Of a stretch of DNA of 7,138 nucleotides, positions 1-6,417 are shown piece by piece (position 1 is the first letter of the stretch; each line of letters begins with the position of its first letter). This DNA is from Desulfobacterales bacterium. Lineage in GTDB: Bacteria; Desulfobacterota; Desulfobacteria; Desulfobacterales; Desulfobacteraceae. The notes under the pieces were generated by a model, which had not been told where the DNA came from, ran no database searches, and saw only the letters and a program-made list of their open reading frames with translations. The position numbers were made by a program, and so were the translations under genes. The DNA is taken from positions 1 to 7,138 of the forward strand of contig JAKSBO010000094.1 of assembly GCA_022361095.1 (NCBI GenBank). The letters are read 5' to 3'.

Positions 1-654
1 ATCTCTTTGGGTGTTTTCAATAACCTTGGCGGCCTCTGCTTCTTTAATTGTCTGGGTCCGGTGAACGCCGGCCTCGATAATGGACTCATACAGTGCCGCT
101 ACTGTTTCAAGGGTAGCTGTATCATCTCCGGATACGACCTTTACAATTTTGGTGAGGGTATGTTCTTTGTCCCCGGGATTGATTCGTTCTGGAGAGTAGC
201 CTACGTGAAAGTTTTTTTTCCAGGTCAGGCCGGATTCTTTTTCAAGGATGGGGACACAGATCTCTTCGGTAACGCCGGGGTAGACCGTGGATTCAAATAC
301 CACGATGCAGCCTTTTTTCATAACCCGGCCTACAGTGTGGGAGGCGCTTTCCACCGGGAAAAGATCCGGGCGCCTTGCCTTATCTATGGGAGTGGGGACG
401 GCCACCACGATGATGTCGGCATCGGACATGAGTTCGGGGTTAGTGGTGGGGGTAAAATTGATTGCCTTTTGAAACTCCTCAGCAGAGACTTCGCCTGTGG
501 AATCCTTATGGCCCAAGCTATTGTCTACGATGGACTGTTTCAGATCAAAGCCGATGGTTTTATATTTTGATGCAAAGTGCACAGCCAGGGGAAGGCCTAC
601 GTATCCCAGGCCAACGACTGCTATTGTTGTGTCTGTCTTCAACTTGAATTCCAT
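1..654 (-). CDS. tviB: UDP-N-acetylhexosamine dehydrogenase (TviB/WbpO type), N-terminal part, cut by the left edge
   Basis: NAD-dependent dehydrogenase that oxidises C6 of a UDP-N-acetylhexosamine (UDP-GlcNAc or UDP-GalNAc in the TviB/WbpO branch) to the uronic acid for capsule or O-antigen synthesis in the cytoplasm. Reading down from the ATG at 654, 218 codons stay open to the edge. Visible are the Rossmann motif GLGYVG (residues 15-20), VAVPTP (84-89), ESTVYPGVTEE (121-131), YSPERINPGDKEH (153-165) and EAAKVIENTQRD (207-218). The last two are typical of the TviB/WbpO branch of the UDP-glucose/GDP-mannose dehydrogenase family. The catalytic cysteine and the C-terminal UDP-binding domain lie outside the window. 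No good Shine-Dalgarno precedes the start, which sits only 19 nt after the stop of the wecB remnant, so it was probably coupled to that gene once. The exact substrate cannot be told; WecC or WbpA are less likely. Confidence 0.9.
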   Translation of the reverse strand, partial: MEFKLKTDTTIAVVGLGYVGLPLAVHFASKYKTIGFDLKQSIVDNSLGHKDSTGEVSAEEFQKAINFTPTTNPELMSDADIIVVAVPTPIDKARRPDLFPVESASHTVGRVMKKGCIVVFESTVYPGVTEEICVPILEKESGLTWKKNFHVGYSPERINPGDKEHTLTKIVKVVSGDDTATLETVAALYESIIEAGVHRTQTIKEAEAAKVIENTQRD

Positions 655-673
655 TATGATGTTTTGTATTTAT

Positions 674-954
674 TTACAGCAAAGCGGTAATCCGCTCGGC
701 AGCCCAGCCGTCCCAGAAGTTTGGTTTTTTACCGGTTTTCCAGTCGTTGTTCATGAGCCGGTCAAAGGCGGCTAGGGTTTTTCAGGGGATTTGCCCATAG
801 GTTCGTTGGTGCCTTGGGTGACGGTGATGGGGCGTTCAGTGTTTTCCCGGATGGTAAGGCAGGACACGACCAGGGCTGTTGTTTCTTCCTGAAGCCCGCG
901 TTAATCGGTTAAAGCCATCCGGCGGTCTTTCCAAAGGTTTAAAAAATAACTCTC
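674..954 (-). pseudogene. wecB: 3' remnant of a non-hydrolysing UDP-GlcNAc 2-epimerase gene
   Basis: Only the last ~90 codons of a WecB-type epimerase (UDP-GlcNAc to UDP-ManNAc) remain. From about 951 downward the frame reads YFLNLWKD, then LTD, a stop (TAA, 901-903) and RGLQEETTAL. The family has DSGGLQEE here, so the Ser-Gly of the UDP-binding motif is now stop-Arg. ENTERPITVTQGTNE follows, then KSPEKP and a TAG near 775-777. Shifting frame there restores LAAFDRLMNNDWKTGK, WDG and AAERITALL, ending in TAA at 674-676. One internal stop, one frameshift and loss of about three quarters of the 5' part make it non-functional. It precedes the dehydrogenase in the order usual for such pairs, which supports an old epimerase-dehydrogenase operon. 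Homology ends within a few codons of the stop of the next remnant upstream (968). Confidence 0.87.
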
Positions 955-967
955 ACCGTCCTGCACA

Positions 968-1352
968 TTACATAGGATAATAGCCGCCTTTCTTTGGGGA
1001 GCCCTTGAATACGATTTTTTGTTCTTTGCGAAGTTTTTGAATCCAACGTTCCAATGTCTTTACAGGAACACTTAGCATCTTTGAGTAATCCGGAAGTCTT
1101 TGTCCGGGATTATCTTTGAAGCATTGATATAATGATTTTACTCCCTCACATGAAGAAAATGTAACGAGTACGCCACCAACTGTCTGTTCAATTTTAAGGT
1201 CAGTTCCAGGTGTTCTTCTATCTCTTTGCGAATGCGGATCATCCCACTGCCGTATTTTCTATATTTTTAGTCAGATAGGAGGCTCCAGCGATAAGACGAT
1301 TTCGGATACGCCTGAACTGAGCAGGTCTGGTATGTTGAGACCTGCAGACAAT
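968..1352 (-). pseudogene. C-terminal remnant of an AlbA_2 / HATPase_c_4-type DNA-binding protein, frameshifted
   Basis: Pieces of one protein appear in successive minus-strand frames. GLNIPDLLSS starts near 1342. IRNRLIAGASYLTKNIE follows from about 1307, then KYGSGMIRIRKEIEEH from about 1255. After another frame change near 1200 comes LKIEQTVGGVLVTF, a link, LPDYSKMLSVPVKTLERWI, KLRKEQKIVFKGSPKKGGYY and a TAA at 968-970. The order RNxLIA, YGSGxxRI, GGVxVTF, then a winged-helix ending in a KGxPKxGGYY-like motif is what I recall from the C-terminal half of AlbA_2 (Schlafen-like) ATP-binding, RecG-related regulators. The N-terminal AlbA_2 part is absent because the fcl stop lies at 1366-1368. 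At least two frameshifts are clear (near 1257, where one A seems lost from an A run, and near 1200) and a third is likely near 1315. The family call is from motif memory, not a search. Confidence 0.75.
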
Positions 1353-1365
1353 TGTTAAACGATTC

Positions 1366-2361
1366 TCATTTCATAAACCAGTCATAGGTAGACCGGATAC
1401 CCTGGTCCAGGGGTATGGATGCCGACCAGCCAAGTTTTTCCAAGCGGGAAACATCCAGAAGTTTCCTGGAAATGCCGTCGGGTTTGGATGAATTGAATAC
1501 CAGATCCCCCTTGAATCCCACCGCCCTTTTTATGGTCAGGGCAAGTTCTTTTATGGTGCAGTCTGTTCCGGTGCCCACATTAACAAAACAGGGGGATGGA
1601 TAACTGGCAAGGTGCCGGTCTGCAGTACTGTCCGGCAAAGACATGATGAAAACAGAGGCATCAGCCATGTCATCTACATGTAAAAACTCCCGCATAGGAG
1701 ATCCTGTTCCCCAGATAGTGACGGTTGGGGCGTTGTCCTGCTTTGCTTGATGAAACTTACGGATCAGGGCGGGAAGCACATGGGAGGTATCCAGGTCAAA
1801 ATTATCGTTTGGTCCGTACAGGTTGGTGGGCATCACCGCCATAAACCGGGTGCCGTACTGACGGTTGTAAGCTTCGCACATCTTGATACCGGCGATTTTT
1901 GCGACGGCATAGGGTTCATTAGTAGGTTCCAGTATTCCCGTAAGCAGATGTTCCTCTTTCATGGGCTGGGGGGTATTTTTGGGATAAATGCATGAGGAAC
2001 CCAAAAAAAGAAGCCGCTCAACTTTATGGACATAGGCCGAGTGAATTATGTTGGTCTGGATGGCCAGATTATCATGAATGAATTGGGCAGGATACGTGTT
2101 ATTGGCATGAATACCGCCGACCCTGGCGGCTGCCAGAAACACATGGGCGGGTCTTTGGGTTTCAAACAGTTCTTTCACGGTTGCCTGATTTGTCAAATCA
2201 GCTTTCAGATGCCGGACCGGCATATTTTTTTGTTCTTCAAGAATTGAAGAGTGATACGTACCGACGAGGTTGTTAAATCCTTTTTTAACCAGGTTTCTTA
2301 TAATGGCCGAACCCACCATGCCCGAGACACCTGCAACAAGTATTTTATCTGATTTATTCAT
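1366..2361 (-). CDS. fcl: GDP-L-fucose synthase
   Basis: Epimerase-reductase that turns GDP-4-keto-6-deoxy-D-mannose into GDP-L-fucose with NADPH, the second step after Gmd, in the cytoplasm. It is a 331-residue extended SDR protein, close to the 321 of E. coli Fcl and alignable from end to end. It has the nucleotide motif GVSGMVG (11-17), GSSCIYP (121-127, with S122 and C124 matching the catalytic Ser and Cys), Y151-x3-K155 in EPYAVAK, H194 in [15 protein letters not shown], and [10 protein letters not shown] (222-231). I chose the ATG at 2361 because it puts the Rossmann motif at the expected distance. An in-frame ATG at 2421 would add 20 residues lying inside gmd. The start overlaps the gmd stop (ATGAATAA), which suggests translational coupling; the Shine-Dalgarno is weak. 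The gene is intact although the DNA directly behind it is decayed. Confidence 0.97.
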   Translation of the reverse strand: MNKSDKILVAGVSGMVGSAIIRNLVKKGFNNLVGTYHSSILEEQKNMPVRHLKADLTNQATVKELFETQRPAHVFLAAARVGGIHANNTYPAQFIHDNLAIQTNIIHSAYVHKVERLLFLGSSCIYPKNTPQPMKEEHLLTGILEPTNEPYAVAKIAGIKMCEAYNRQYGTRFMAVMPTNLYGPNDNFDLDTSHVLPALIRKFHQAKQDNAPTVTIWGTGSPMREFLHVDDMADASVFIMSLPDSTADRHLASYPSPCFVNVGTGTDCTIKELALTIKRAVGFKGDLVFNSSKPDGISRKLLDVSRLEKLGWSASIPLDQGIRSTYDWFMK

Positions 2362-3439
2362 TATAATTATGCACCTGGAATCCTGCCCTTTGGCAAAGTT
2401 CATCTTTTTTGGCGGCTTCAAGATCGGCCAGGGTCATTTCCCTGACCAGTTCGGTAAAGCTGATTTTCGGTTCCCAGCCCAGGTTCTGTTTGGCTTTGGA
2501 AGAATCACCCAGAAGGGTTTCCACCTCAGTGGGACGAAAATACCTGGGATCTACGGCCACGATGGTTTTACCGTTAGCCGGATTAATACCTTTTTCATTA
2601 ATACCTTCTCCCTGCCATTGGATAGCCATGCCTAGTTCCCTGGCTGACAATTCCACAAACTCCCGTACAGAATGCTGCTCTCCTGTGGCAATGACATAAT
2701 CGTCAGGCTCTTCCTGCTGGAGCATCAGCCATTGCATCTCAACGTAATCTTTTGCATGGCCCCAGTCCCTGAGCGCGTTCATGTTGCCCAGGTAAAGGCA
2801 ATCCTGCATGCCTAAATGGATTCGGCACAGGGCCCGGGTAATTTTCCGGGTCACAAATGTTTCCCCACGGATGGGCGATTCATGGTTAAAGAGAATCCCG
2901 TTGCAGGCGTATATGTTGTAGGCTTCCCTGTAGTTCACCGTGATCCAGTAGGCGTAAAGCTTGGCGCAGGCGTATGGGGACCTGGGATAAAATGGTGTTG
3001 TTTCTGTTTGGGGAACTTCCTGGACTTTGCCGTACAGCTCCGATGTAGAGGCCTGGTAAAATCGGGTTTTGTTTTCCAGGCCCAAAAGACGGATACCTTC
3101 AAGCAGGCGCATTGTCCCAAGGGCATCTGCATCTGCGGTGTATTCGGGAGATTCAAATGAAACCTGGACATGACTTTGCGCAGCCAGGTTGTATACTTCA
3201 TCCGGCCGAACCAGTTGGAGAATGCGGATTAAATTTGAAGCATCGGTGAGGTCGCCGTAATGAAGGATCAGTTTGCGGTTATCCGTGTGAGGATCTTCGT
3301 AAAGGTGGTCGATACGGTCTGTATTGAATAAAGAAGCGCGGCGTTTAATGCCATGGACTTCATAACCTTTGCCAAGGAGTAACTGCGCAAGATAAGCGCC
3401 GTCCTGGCCGGTGATACCGGTAATAAGTGCTTTTTTCAT
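2354..3439 (-). CDS. gmd: GDP-mannose 4,6-dehydratase
   Basis: Converts GDP-D-mannose to GDP-4-keto-6-deoxy-D-mannose, the entry step to GDP-L-fucose and other deoxyhexoses. It has 361 residues (E. coli Gmd has 373) and is collinear with the family. It shows GITGQDG (8-14, NADP binding), HYGDLTD (60-66), [13 protein letters not shown] (84-96), STSELYG (131-137, with catalytic T132 and E134), Y156-x3-K160 in [25 protein letters not shown] (183-200), LYLGN and [10 protein letters not shown], and near the end [16 protein letters not shown]. The product is next used by fcl, whose start overlaps this stop by 8 nt. No Shine-Dalgarno is seen before the ATG. A promoter-like pair ends about 10 nt upstream, so the mRNA may be nearly leaderless. 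This is the first gene of the minus-strand sugar cluster visible here. Confidence 0.97.
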   Translation of the reverse strand: MKKALITGITGQDGAYLAQLLLGKGYEVHGIKRRASLFNTDRIDHLYEDPHTDNRKLILHYGDLTDASNLIRILQLVRPDEVYNLAAQSHVQVSFESPEYTADADALGTMRLLEGIRLLGLENKTRFYQASTSELYGKVQEVPQTETTPFYPRSPYACAKLYAYWITVNYREAYNIYACNGILFNHESPIRGETFVTRKITRALCRIHLGMQDCLYLGNMNALRDWGHAKDYVEMQWLMLQQEEPDDYVIATGEQHSVREFVELSARELGMAIQWQGEGINEKGINPANGKTIVAVDPRYFRPTEVETLLGDSSKAKQNLGWEPKISFTELVREMTLADLEAAKKDELCQRAGFQVHNYNE

Positions 3440-3447
3440 TGTTAATT

Positions 3448-3476
3448 TTTATATTTTATGATGAGAATAATTTCAG
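3448..3476 (-). promoter_or_regulatory. candidate sigma70-type promoter of gmd
   Basis: On the minus strand CTGAAA (3476-3471, 4 of 6 to TTGACA) and TATAAA (3453-3448, 5 of 6 to TATAAT) are separated by exactly 17 nt. Transcription would start at about 3441-3440, directly before the gmd ATG at 3439, giving a leaderless or nearly leaderless message. That would fit the missing Shine-Dalgarno. The DNA here is AT-rich, so a chance match is possible. Confidence 0.4.
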
Positions 3477-3488
3477 TGCGCCGCACTG
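3474..3488. promoter_or_regulatory. perfect 15-bp palindrome, operator-like, at the gmd promoter
   Basis: CAGTGCG and CGCACTG flank a single C, a perfect 7-bp inverted repeat. The one-base centre rules out a hairpin, so a binding site for a dimeric protein is more likely. It overlaps the upstream half of the putative -35 box of gmd by 3 bp. The GC-rich site stands in AT-rich surroundings. No known regulator motif was recognised. Confidence 0.4.
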
Positions 3489-4044
3489 GGTTCTATGCTG
3501 TTTTATGTGCTCTCTGTGGTTAGGCAAAAAAACCAAGCTTTTCATTTCAGCCCTCGTCGGAGTTTGAAACACAATTCAGTCCCTTCTGACTTTTTTTGTG
3601 CTTCAATTCACAAAGAGCGCGGATGTTTAGCTGTCACCAAGCTGCACAAAGTTGGTTTGGCATGGCTTCTACAATAATGTATGGGGGGAGTGTCGAACGG
3701 TTTGGATGTGTTACAATTTTTATTTGTTGGGTTTCAGGAGGTGCAGGGGGGATTTCGATCTTTTCACTGTCAAGTATTTTGCTTTCAGAGTTTCTTGGAA
3801 CTATTTAATTTTAAAGAATTTTACAACATGGAGTCATGTTTTATGGGCAATAAAGCCGTTTGATCAAAAGCGATGTTTTGATTCAAGGCCTGGATATAGC
3901 TCCGCCCCTTTGGTTACATGATGTCACGAGGCCCAAAACAGATTGTTGAACAAAATTACAAAACCTGCAAGTTCTACCCTGCAGGCAAGTGCTGAAGCAA
4001 AAAATATTCCATATAGCCATTTTTGTAAAGCCGTTTTTTATTTG

Positions 4045-4066
4045 GTTTTTGTTTAGTTTTTGTTTA
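4045..4066. repeat. perfect tandem duplication of an 11-mer
   Basis: GTTTTTGTTTA occurs twice head to tail (4045-4055 and 4056-4066). It fits slippage in T-rich DNA, or a paired site for an AT-preferring protein. It lies about 200 bp upstream of the asparaginase start. Confidence 0.6.
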
Positions 4067-4180
4067 GAAGTTATTTAGGAAAATTCCACCGAAAACAGAC
4101 GTAATCTTAGGGGCATGGAATAAAAAAGAATACGATAAAAAATAAATTTTTCCTCATAATTTTACTATTTTTTCTATATG

Positions 4181-4207
4181 TTGATTTTATATCGAATTAT
4201 TTATACA
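4181..4207 (+). promoter_or_regulatory. weak promoter candidate for the asparaginase-hydrolase pair
   Basis: TTGATT (4181-4186) and TATACA (4202-4207) are spaced by 15 nt, shorter than the ideal 17. They sit in the most AT-rich part of the spacer, about 63 nt before the ATG at 4271. The context is right but the match is only moderate. Confidence 0.25.
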
Positions 4208-4270
4208 AACCAGGAAAACGAACTGTTCTGCTCTGAAAAAATCGTCATGGCAGGCTGAAAAGGGACAGGC

Positions 4271-4765
4271 ATGGACACAATTTCGATTATTGCGACCGGC
4301 GGAACCATTGATAAAATTTATTTTGATGCAAAGAGTGAATATGAAGTCGGGCCCCCCAATGCCATTGAGGTGCTTGATCAGTTCAACCTGCAGGTGCCAT
4401 ACACCATCACGTCACTTATGCGCAAAGACAGTCTTGATTTAACCGATAAAGACAGGGAACATATCGCCCAAACGGTTGCAGCAGATCCTTGCAGAAGGAT
4501 TATCATCACCCACGGCACAGATACCATGCCGGAAACGGCCCGGCACATCATTGCCCATGGCGGTGCAAAAGATAAAATTGTGGTGCTCACAGGCGCGCTT
4601 CTTCCTGCCATGTTCAGTGCAACGGATGCGGTTTTTAATCTCGGCTGCGCTTTAGGTGCCGTTCAAAAGGCCTCCCCCGGTGTTTACATCGCCATGAACG
4701 GAAAAATATTCGTGGGAGAAAAGGTCATTAAAAACAGAAAACTGGGTAAGTTTGAAGAGAGCTGA
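4271..4765 (+). CDS. single-domain asparaginase-like protein (N-terminal asparaginase domain only)
   Basis: Only 164 residues, equivalent to the N-terminal domain of bacterial L-asparaginases, which usually have about 330. The catalytic set of that domain is present: TGGTID (9-14, T12 matching the nucleophile threonine), THGTDTMPETA (80-90, with T83 and D84 of the Thr-Lys-Asp triad), and K102 in KDKIVVLTGA matching the triad lysine. The C-terminal domain, which supplies part of the active site across the dimer in full-length enzymes, is missing. The frame ends in a clean TGA (4763-4765), and the next gene follows with its own ribosome site, so this looks like a natural short form, not a recent break. 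Such short asparaginase-domain proteins occur in other proteobacteria. Real activity on asparagine is unproven. An AAGGGA-like site lies about 7 nt before the ATG. Confidence 0.85.
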   Translation: MDTISIIATGGTIDKIYFDAKSEYEVGPPNAIEVLDQFNLQVPYTITSLMRKDSLDLTDKDREHIAQTVAADPCRRIIITHGTDTMPETARHIIAHGGAKDKIVVLTGALLPAMFSATDAVFNLGCALGAVQKASPGVYIAMNGKIFVGEKVIKNRKLGKFEES

Positions 4766-4787
4766 AAGCCATCGCCTAAAAACAAAC

Positions 4788-4793
4788 AAGGAG
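4788..4793 (+). promoter_or_regulatory. Shine-Dalgarno that decides the hydrolase start
   Basis: AAGGAG lies 6 nt before the ATG at 4800. It favours this start over the in-frame ATG at 4752, which lies inside the asparaginase gene and has no comparable site. Confidence 0.8.
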
Positions 4794-4799
4794 AATCCA

Positions 4800-5600
4800 A
4801 TGGAAGCTTCCCATGACAATCCATACGCCGCACTCGATCAGCCCCAGGTGCTTCAATATCTGTTTCATCCCCGGCGCGACGCACCCGGAAAGGCTGTTTC
4901 CGGCAAGGAATATCTTATTCCGGTTGACCAGGATATTGAAATCGGGGCGACCTTTCACCTGGCAGATCCGTCATTTCCCAACATCCTTTTTTTCCACGGC
5001 AATGGAGAGATTGTATCCGACTATGATGATCTTGGCCCGGTTTTCAATCACCAGGGCATTAATTTTATCGTGGCCGACTACCGGGGATACGGAAAATCCT
5101 CAGGCTCGCCCACGGTCTATTCAATGCTGGCGGACTGCCACAAAATTCTGGATTTTGTCATTAAGGAACTCGAAAGTCATCATTTTACAGGACCACTTAC
5201 GGTTATGGGCCGATCTCTTGGCAGTGCATCGGCGCTTGAACTGGCAGCCAGCCGCCAGGAAAGCATTGACAAGCTGGTCATCGAAAGCGGGTTTGCCCAT
5301 GCAGCCCCCCTGTTGAAAACCCTGGGGCTTGATCCTGACATAATTGGTTTTCAGGAAACCCAGGGATTCGGCAACGCCGATAAAATCCGGCATTGGCACA
5401 AGCCCCTTTTAATAATCCATGCCCAGTTTGACCACATTATAGCGTTTTCCCAAGGCCAAGATCTTTACAATCTTTGCCCTTGTCCCGACAAAGATCTCCT
5501 AATGATTCCCGGTGCCAATCACAACGATATTTTTATCAAAGGGTTTGATCAATATATGAAGAGCCTGAAAACGTTTCTCACCCGGACAATTGGTCTATAA
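4800..5600 (+). CDS. alpha/beta hydrolase (BEM46/ABHD13-17-like serine hydrolase)
   Basis: A 266-residue cytoplasmic alpha/beta hydrolase with no signal peptide. The fold markers appear in order: FFHGNGE (64-70, oxyanion region), ADYRGYGKSSG (92-102), the nucleophile elbow GRSLGS (137-142, S139), the acid D211 in HAQFD, and H241 in GANHND. The full Ser-Asp-His triad is therefore present. The RGYGxSxG and GRSLGSxxALELA stretches resemble the BEM46/ABHD13-17 group, whose members are esterases, thioesterases or depalmitoylases. The natural substrate is unknown. It follows the asparaginase gene by 34 nt on the same strand and is probably co-transcribed, which hints at a shared amide or ester substrate, but nothing in the sequence proves this. 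Its 3' end overlaps the convergent redox-domain gene by 6 bp. Confidence 0.9.
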   Translation: MEASHDNPYAALDQPQVLQYLFHPRRDAPGKAVSGKEYLIPVDQDIEIGATFHLADPSFPNILFFHGNGEIVSDYDDLGPVFNHQGINFIVADYRGYGKSSGSPTVYSMLADCHKILDFVIKELESHHFTGPLTVMGRSLGSASALELAASRQESIDKLVIESGFAHAAPLLKTLGLDPDIIGFQETQGFGNADKIRHWHKPLLIIHAQFDHIIAFSQGQDLYNLCPCPDKDLLMIPGANHNDIFIKGFDQYMKSLKTFLTRTIGL

Positions 5601-5834
5601 TCTGCCGGCAGCCTTTTTTAAATCTTGAACCAGGGCAGACAAATCCAGATTGTACTTTTCGGCAACAGCGTCAAGGGATTCAAAGAGTGCATTGCAGCAG
5701 ATGCACTCCCCAGCCCTGTCATCCCAGCGTTTGAATACCTCCTGGGCGGCACTGTATTTTGAAACAACGTCCAGCACGGTCATGCCGGGCTCAATGATGC
5801 AAGCCGAAGAACGCTTCTCTGATTTGTCCGTCAT
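5595..5834 (-). CDS. small redox-disulfide domain protein (hybrid-cluster-protein-associated, DUF1858-like)
   Basis: A 79-residue protein with the pattern of the short helical domain called DUF1858 or hybrid-cluster-protein-associated redox disulfide domain: TVLDVVSKY at 19-27, an EVFKRW helix, AGECICC (41-47, cysteines C44, C46, C47), then LFESLDAVAEKYNLDLSALVQDL. In other proteins this domain is N-terminal to ScdA/RIC-like or hybrid-cluster proteins, or stands alone as here. The role is presumably redox or metal-related, but it is undefined. The N-terminal ~15 residues, including C12, are not part of the domain. No clear Shine-Dalgarno is seen before the ATG at 5834; the upstream ~45 nt are AT-rich with a TATAAA, so it may have its own promoter. 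It is convergent with the hydrolase, with stops overlapping by 6 bp. It lies downstream of gpt on the same strand, separated by about 100 bp of inverted repeats. Confidence 0.82.
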   Translation of the reverse strand: MTDKSEKRSSACIIEPGMTVLDVVSKYSAAQEVFKRWDDRAGECICCNALFESLDAVAEKYNLDLSALVQDLKKAAGRL

Positions 5835-5884
5835 TTTTAACCGTTTTATACTTAATTATTTAAACGAAAACTTGTGTTTGGATC

Positions 5885-5936
5885 TTCCGGAACCCGGGCC
5901 CGGGCTTTGGAGATCCGGAAAAATTGACCGGATCTC
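5885..5936. repeat. cluster of competing inverted repeats between gpt and the redox-domain gene
   Basis: Directly behind (and touching) the gpt stop lies a 9-bp stem, GAGATCCGG (5910-5918) with CCGGATCTC (5928-5936), around a 9-nt loop. Next to it is the 12-bp palindrome CCCGGGCCCGGG (5893-5904). TTCCGG (5885-5890) can pair with CCGGAA (5915-5920), enclosing the palindrome, but that would use the CCGG of the first stem, so the two structures exclude each other. No run of T follows in the gpt direction, so it is not a standard intrinsic terminator. It may stabilise the gpt 3' end or weaken read-through. Confidence 0.55.
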
Positions 5937-6417
5937 ATTGCCCGGCAATGGGGGCTACAAATCTGGACTCTGAATCCCAGGGAAAAAGAATCCAGGTATC
6001 CTGGCTGACTTCGGTGACATGGACATCCACCAGGGGTTTTCCGGCAGGTTTGGCATAAACGGTTGCAAAATAGGCCTTGGGCAGCATCTGTCTTACAATT
6101 TTGGCCGTGCTTCCGGTATCCACAAGGTCATCAATGATCAAAAAGCCCTCCCCGTCACCATCCATGGGTTTCAGGATGGTGGCCCCGCCCTGGTTCTGCC
6201 AGTCATAGCTGGTGATGCAGATGGTGTCGACAAGATGGATATCCAGTTCCCGGGCAATGATGGCTGCCGGTACAAGTCCGCCCCGGGTAACCGCCACAAT
6301 GCCCTCCCATGAACGGTTAAGATCGTGCAGGCGCCAGGACAGGGCCTTGACATCCCGGTGCAGCTGCTCCCAGGAAATGGGGTAGTTTCGGTTATACCGT
6401 TCGGTTGTATTTGACAT
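5935..6417 (-). CDS. gpt: xanthine (guanine) phosphoribosyltransferase
   Basis: Purine-salvage enzyme joining xanthine, guanine or hypoxanthine to PRPP to form the nucleotide. It has 160 residues (E. coli Gpt has 152) and aligns along its length. It shows WEGIVAVTRGGLVPAAIIAREL (37-58, with the RGG turn), VDTICITSYD (63-72), GDGEGFLIIDDLVDTGSTA (87-105) holding the PRPP motif with D96 and D97, YAKPAGKPLVD (121-131) and QDTWILFPWD (139-148). W142 of that stretch matches the purine-stacking tryptophan of the E. coli enzyme. The ATG at 6417 has an excellent AAAGGAGG 8 nt upstream on the minus strand. It is divergent from the cysteine-rich mini-protein. E. coli Gpt is membrane-associated, but no membrane segment is seen here. 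Hypoxanthine-guanine enzymes (Hpt) are excluded by the TWILFPWD-type C-terminus. Confidence 0.96.
   Translation of the reverse strand: MSNTTERYNRNYPISWEQLHRDVKALSWRLHDLNRSWEGIVAVTRGGLVPAAIIARELDIHLVDTICITSYDWQNQGGATILKPMDGDGEGFLIIDDLVDTGSTAKIVRQMLPKAYFATVYAKPAGKPLVDVHVTEVSQDTWILFPWDSESRFVAPIAGQ

Larger units (their letters stand above)
3440..4270. other. 831-bp divergent intergenic region with no convincing gene
   Basis: Lies between gmd (minus) and the asparaginase gene (plus). Open frames of 60-89 codons exist on the plus strand (for example 3495-3677, 3596-3808, 3652-3921), but they overlap in different frames, are rich in W, F and C, and look like no family I know. The minus strand gives only short open pieces. 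The content is the candidate gmd promoter and palindrome at 3448-3488, a 7-bp inverted repeat (ATCAAAA/TTTTGAT, 3863-3882), a 6-bp inverted repeat (CCTGCA/TGCAGG, 3964-3985), TAAAGCCGTTT twice (3851-3861 and 4026-4036), a tandem 11-mer at 4045-4066, and a very AT-rich stretch from about 4120 to 4210. It may hold a long leader, a small RNA or decayed sequence; none can be shown. Confidence 0.7.

Noticed and set aside
7..570. Open plus-strand frame of 187 codons
   Set aside because: It is the antisense shadow of the dehydrogenase gene, whose minus-strand translation has all family motifs.
2362..2421. Upstream in-frame ATG that would lengthen fcl by 20 residues
   Set aside because: The extension lies inside gmd, has no family similarity, and the ATG at 2361 gives the normal distance to the Rossmann motif.
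3736..3863. AGGAGGTG followed by a 41-codon open frame
   Set aside because: The only start codon in position (GTG 3741) is inside the would-be ribosome site, and the peptide (rich in F, C and Q) matches nothing known.
3652..3921. 89-codon plus-strand frame in the long spacer
   Set aside because: Overlaps other frames, rich in Trp and Phe, no motif and no ribosome site.
3440..4270. JUMPStart/ops element for RfaH-type control of the polysaccharide operon
   Set aside because: Neither GGCGGTAG nor its complement was found in the spacer.
4752..4799. Upstream in-frame ATG for the hydrolase
   Set aside because: No ribosome site there; AAGGAG stands 6 nt before the ATG at 4800.
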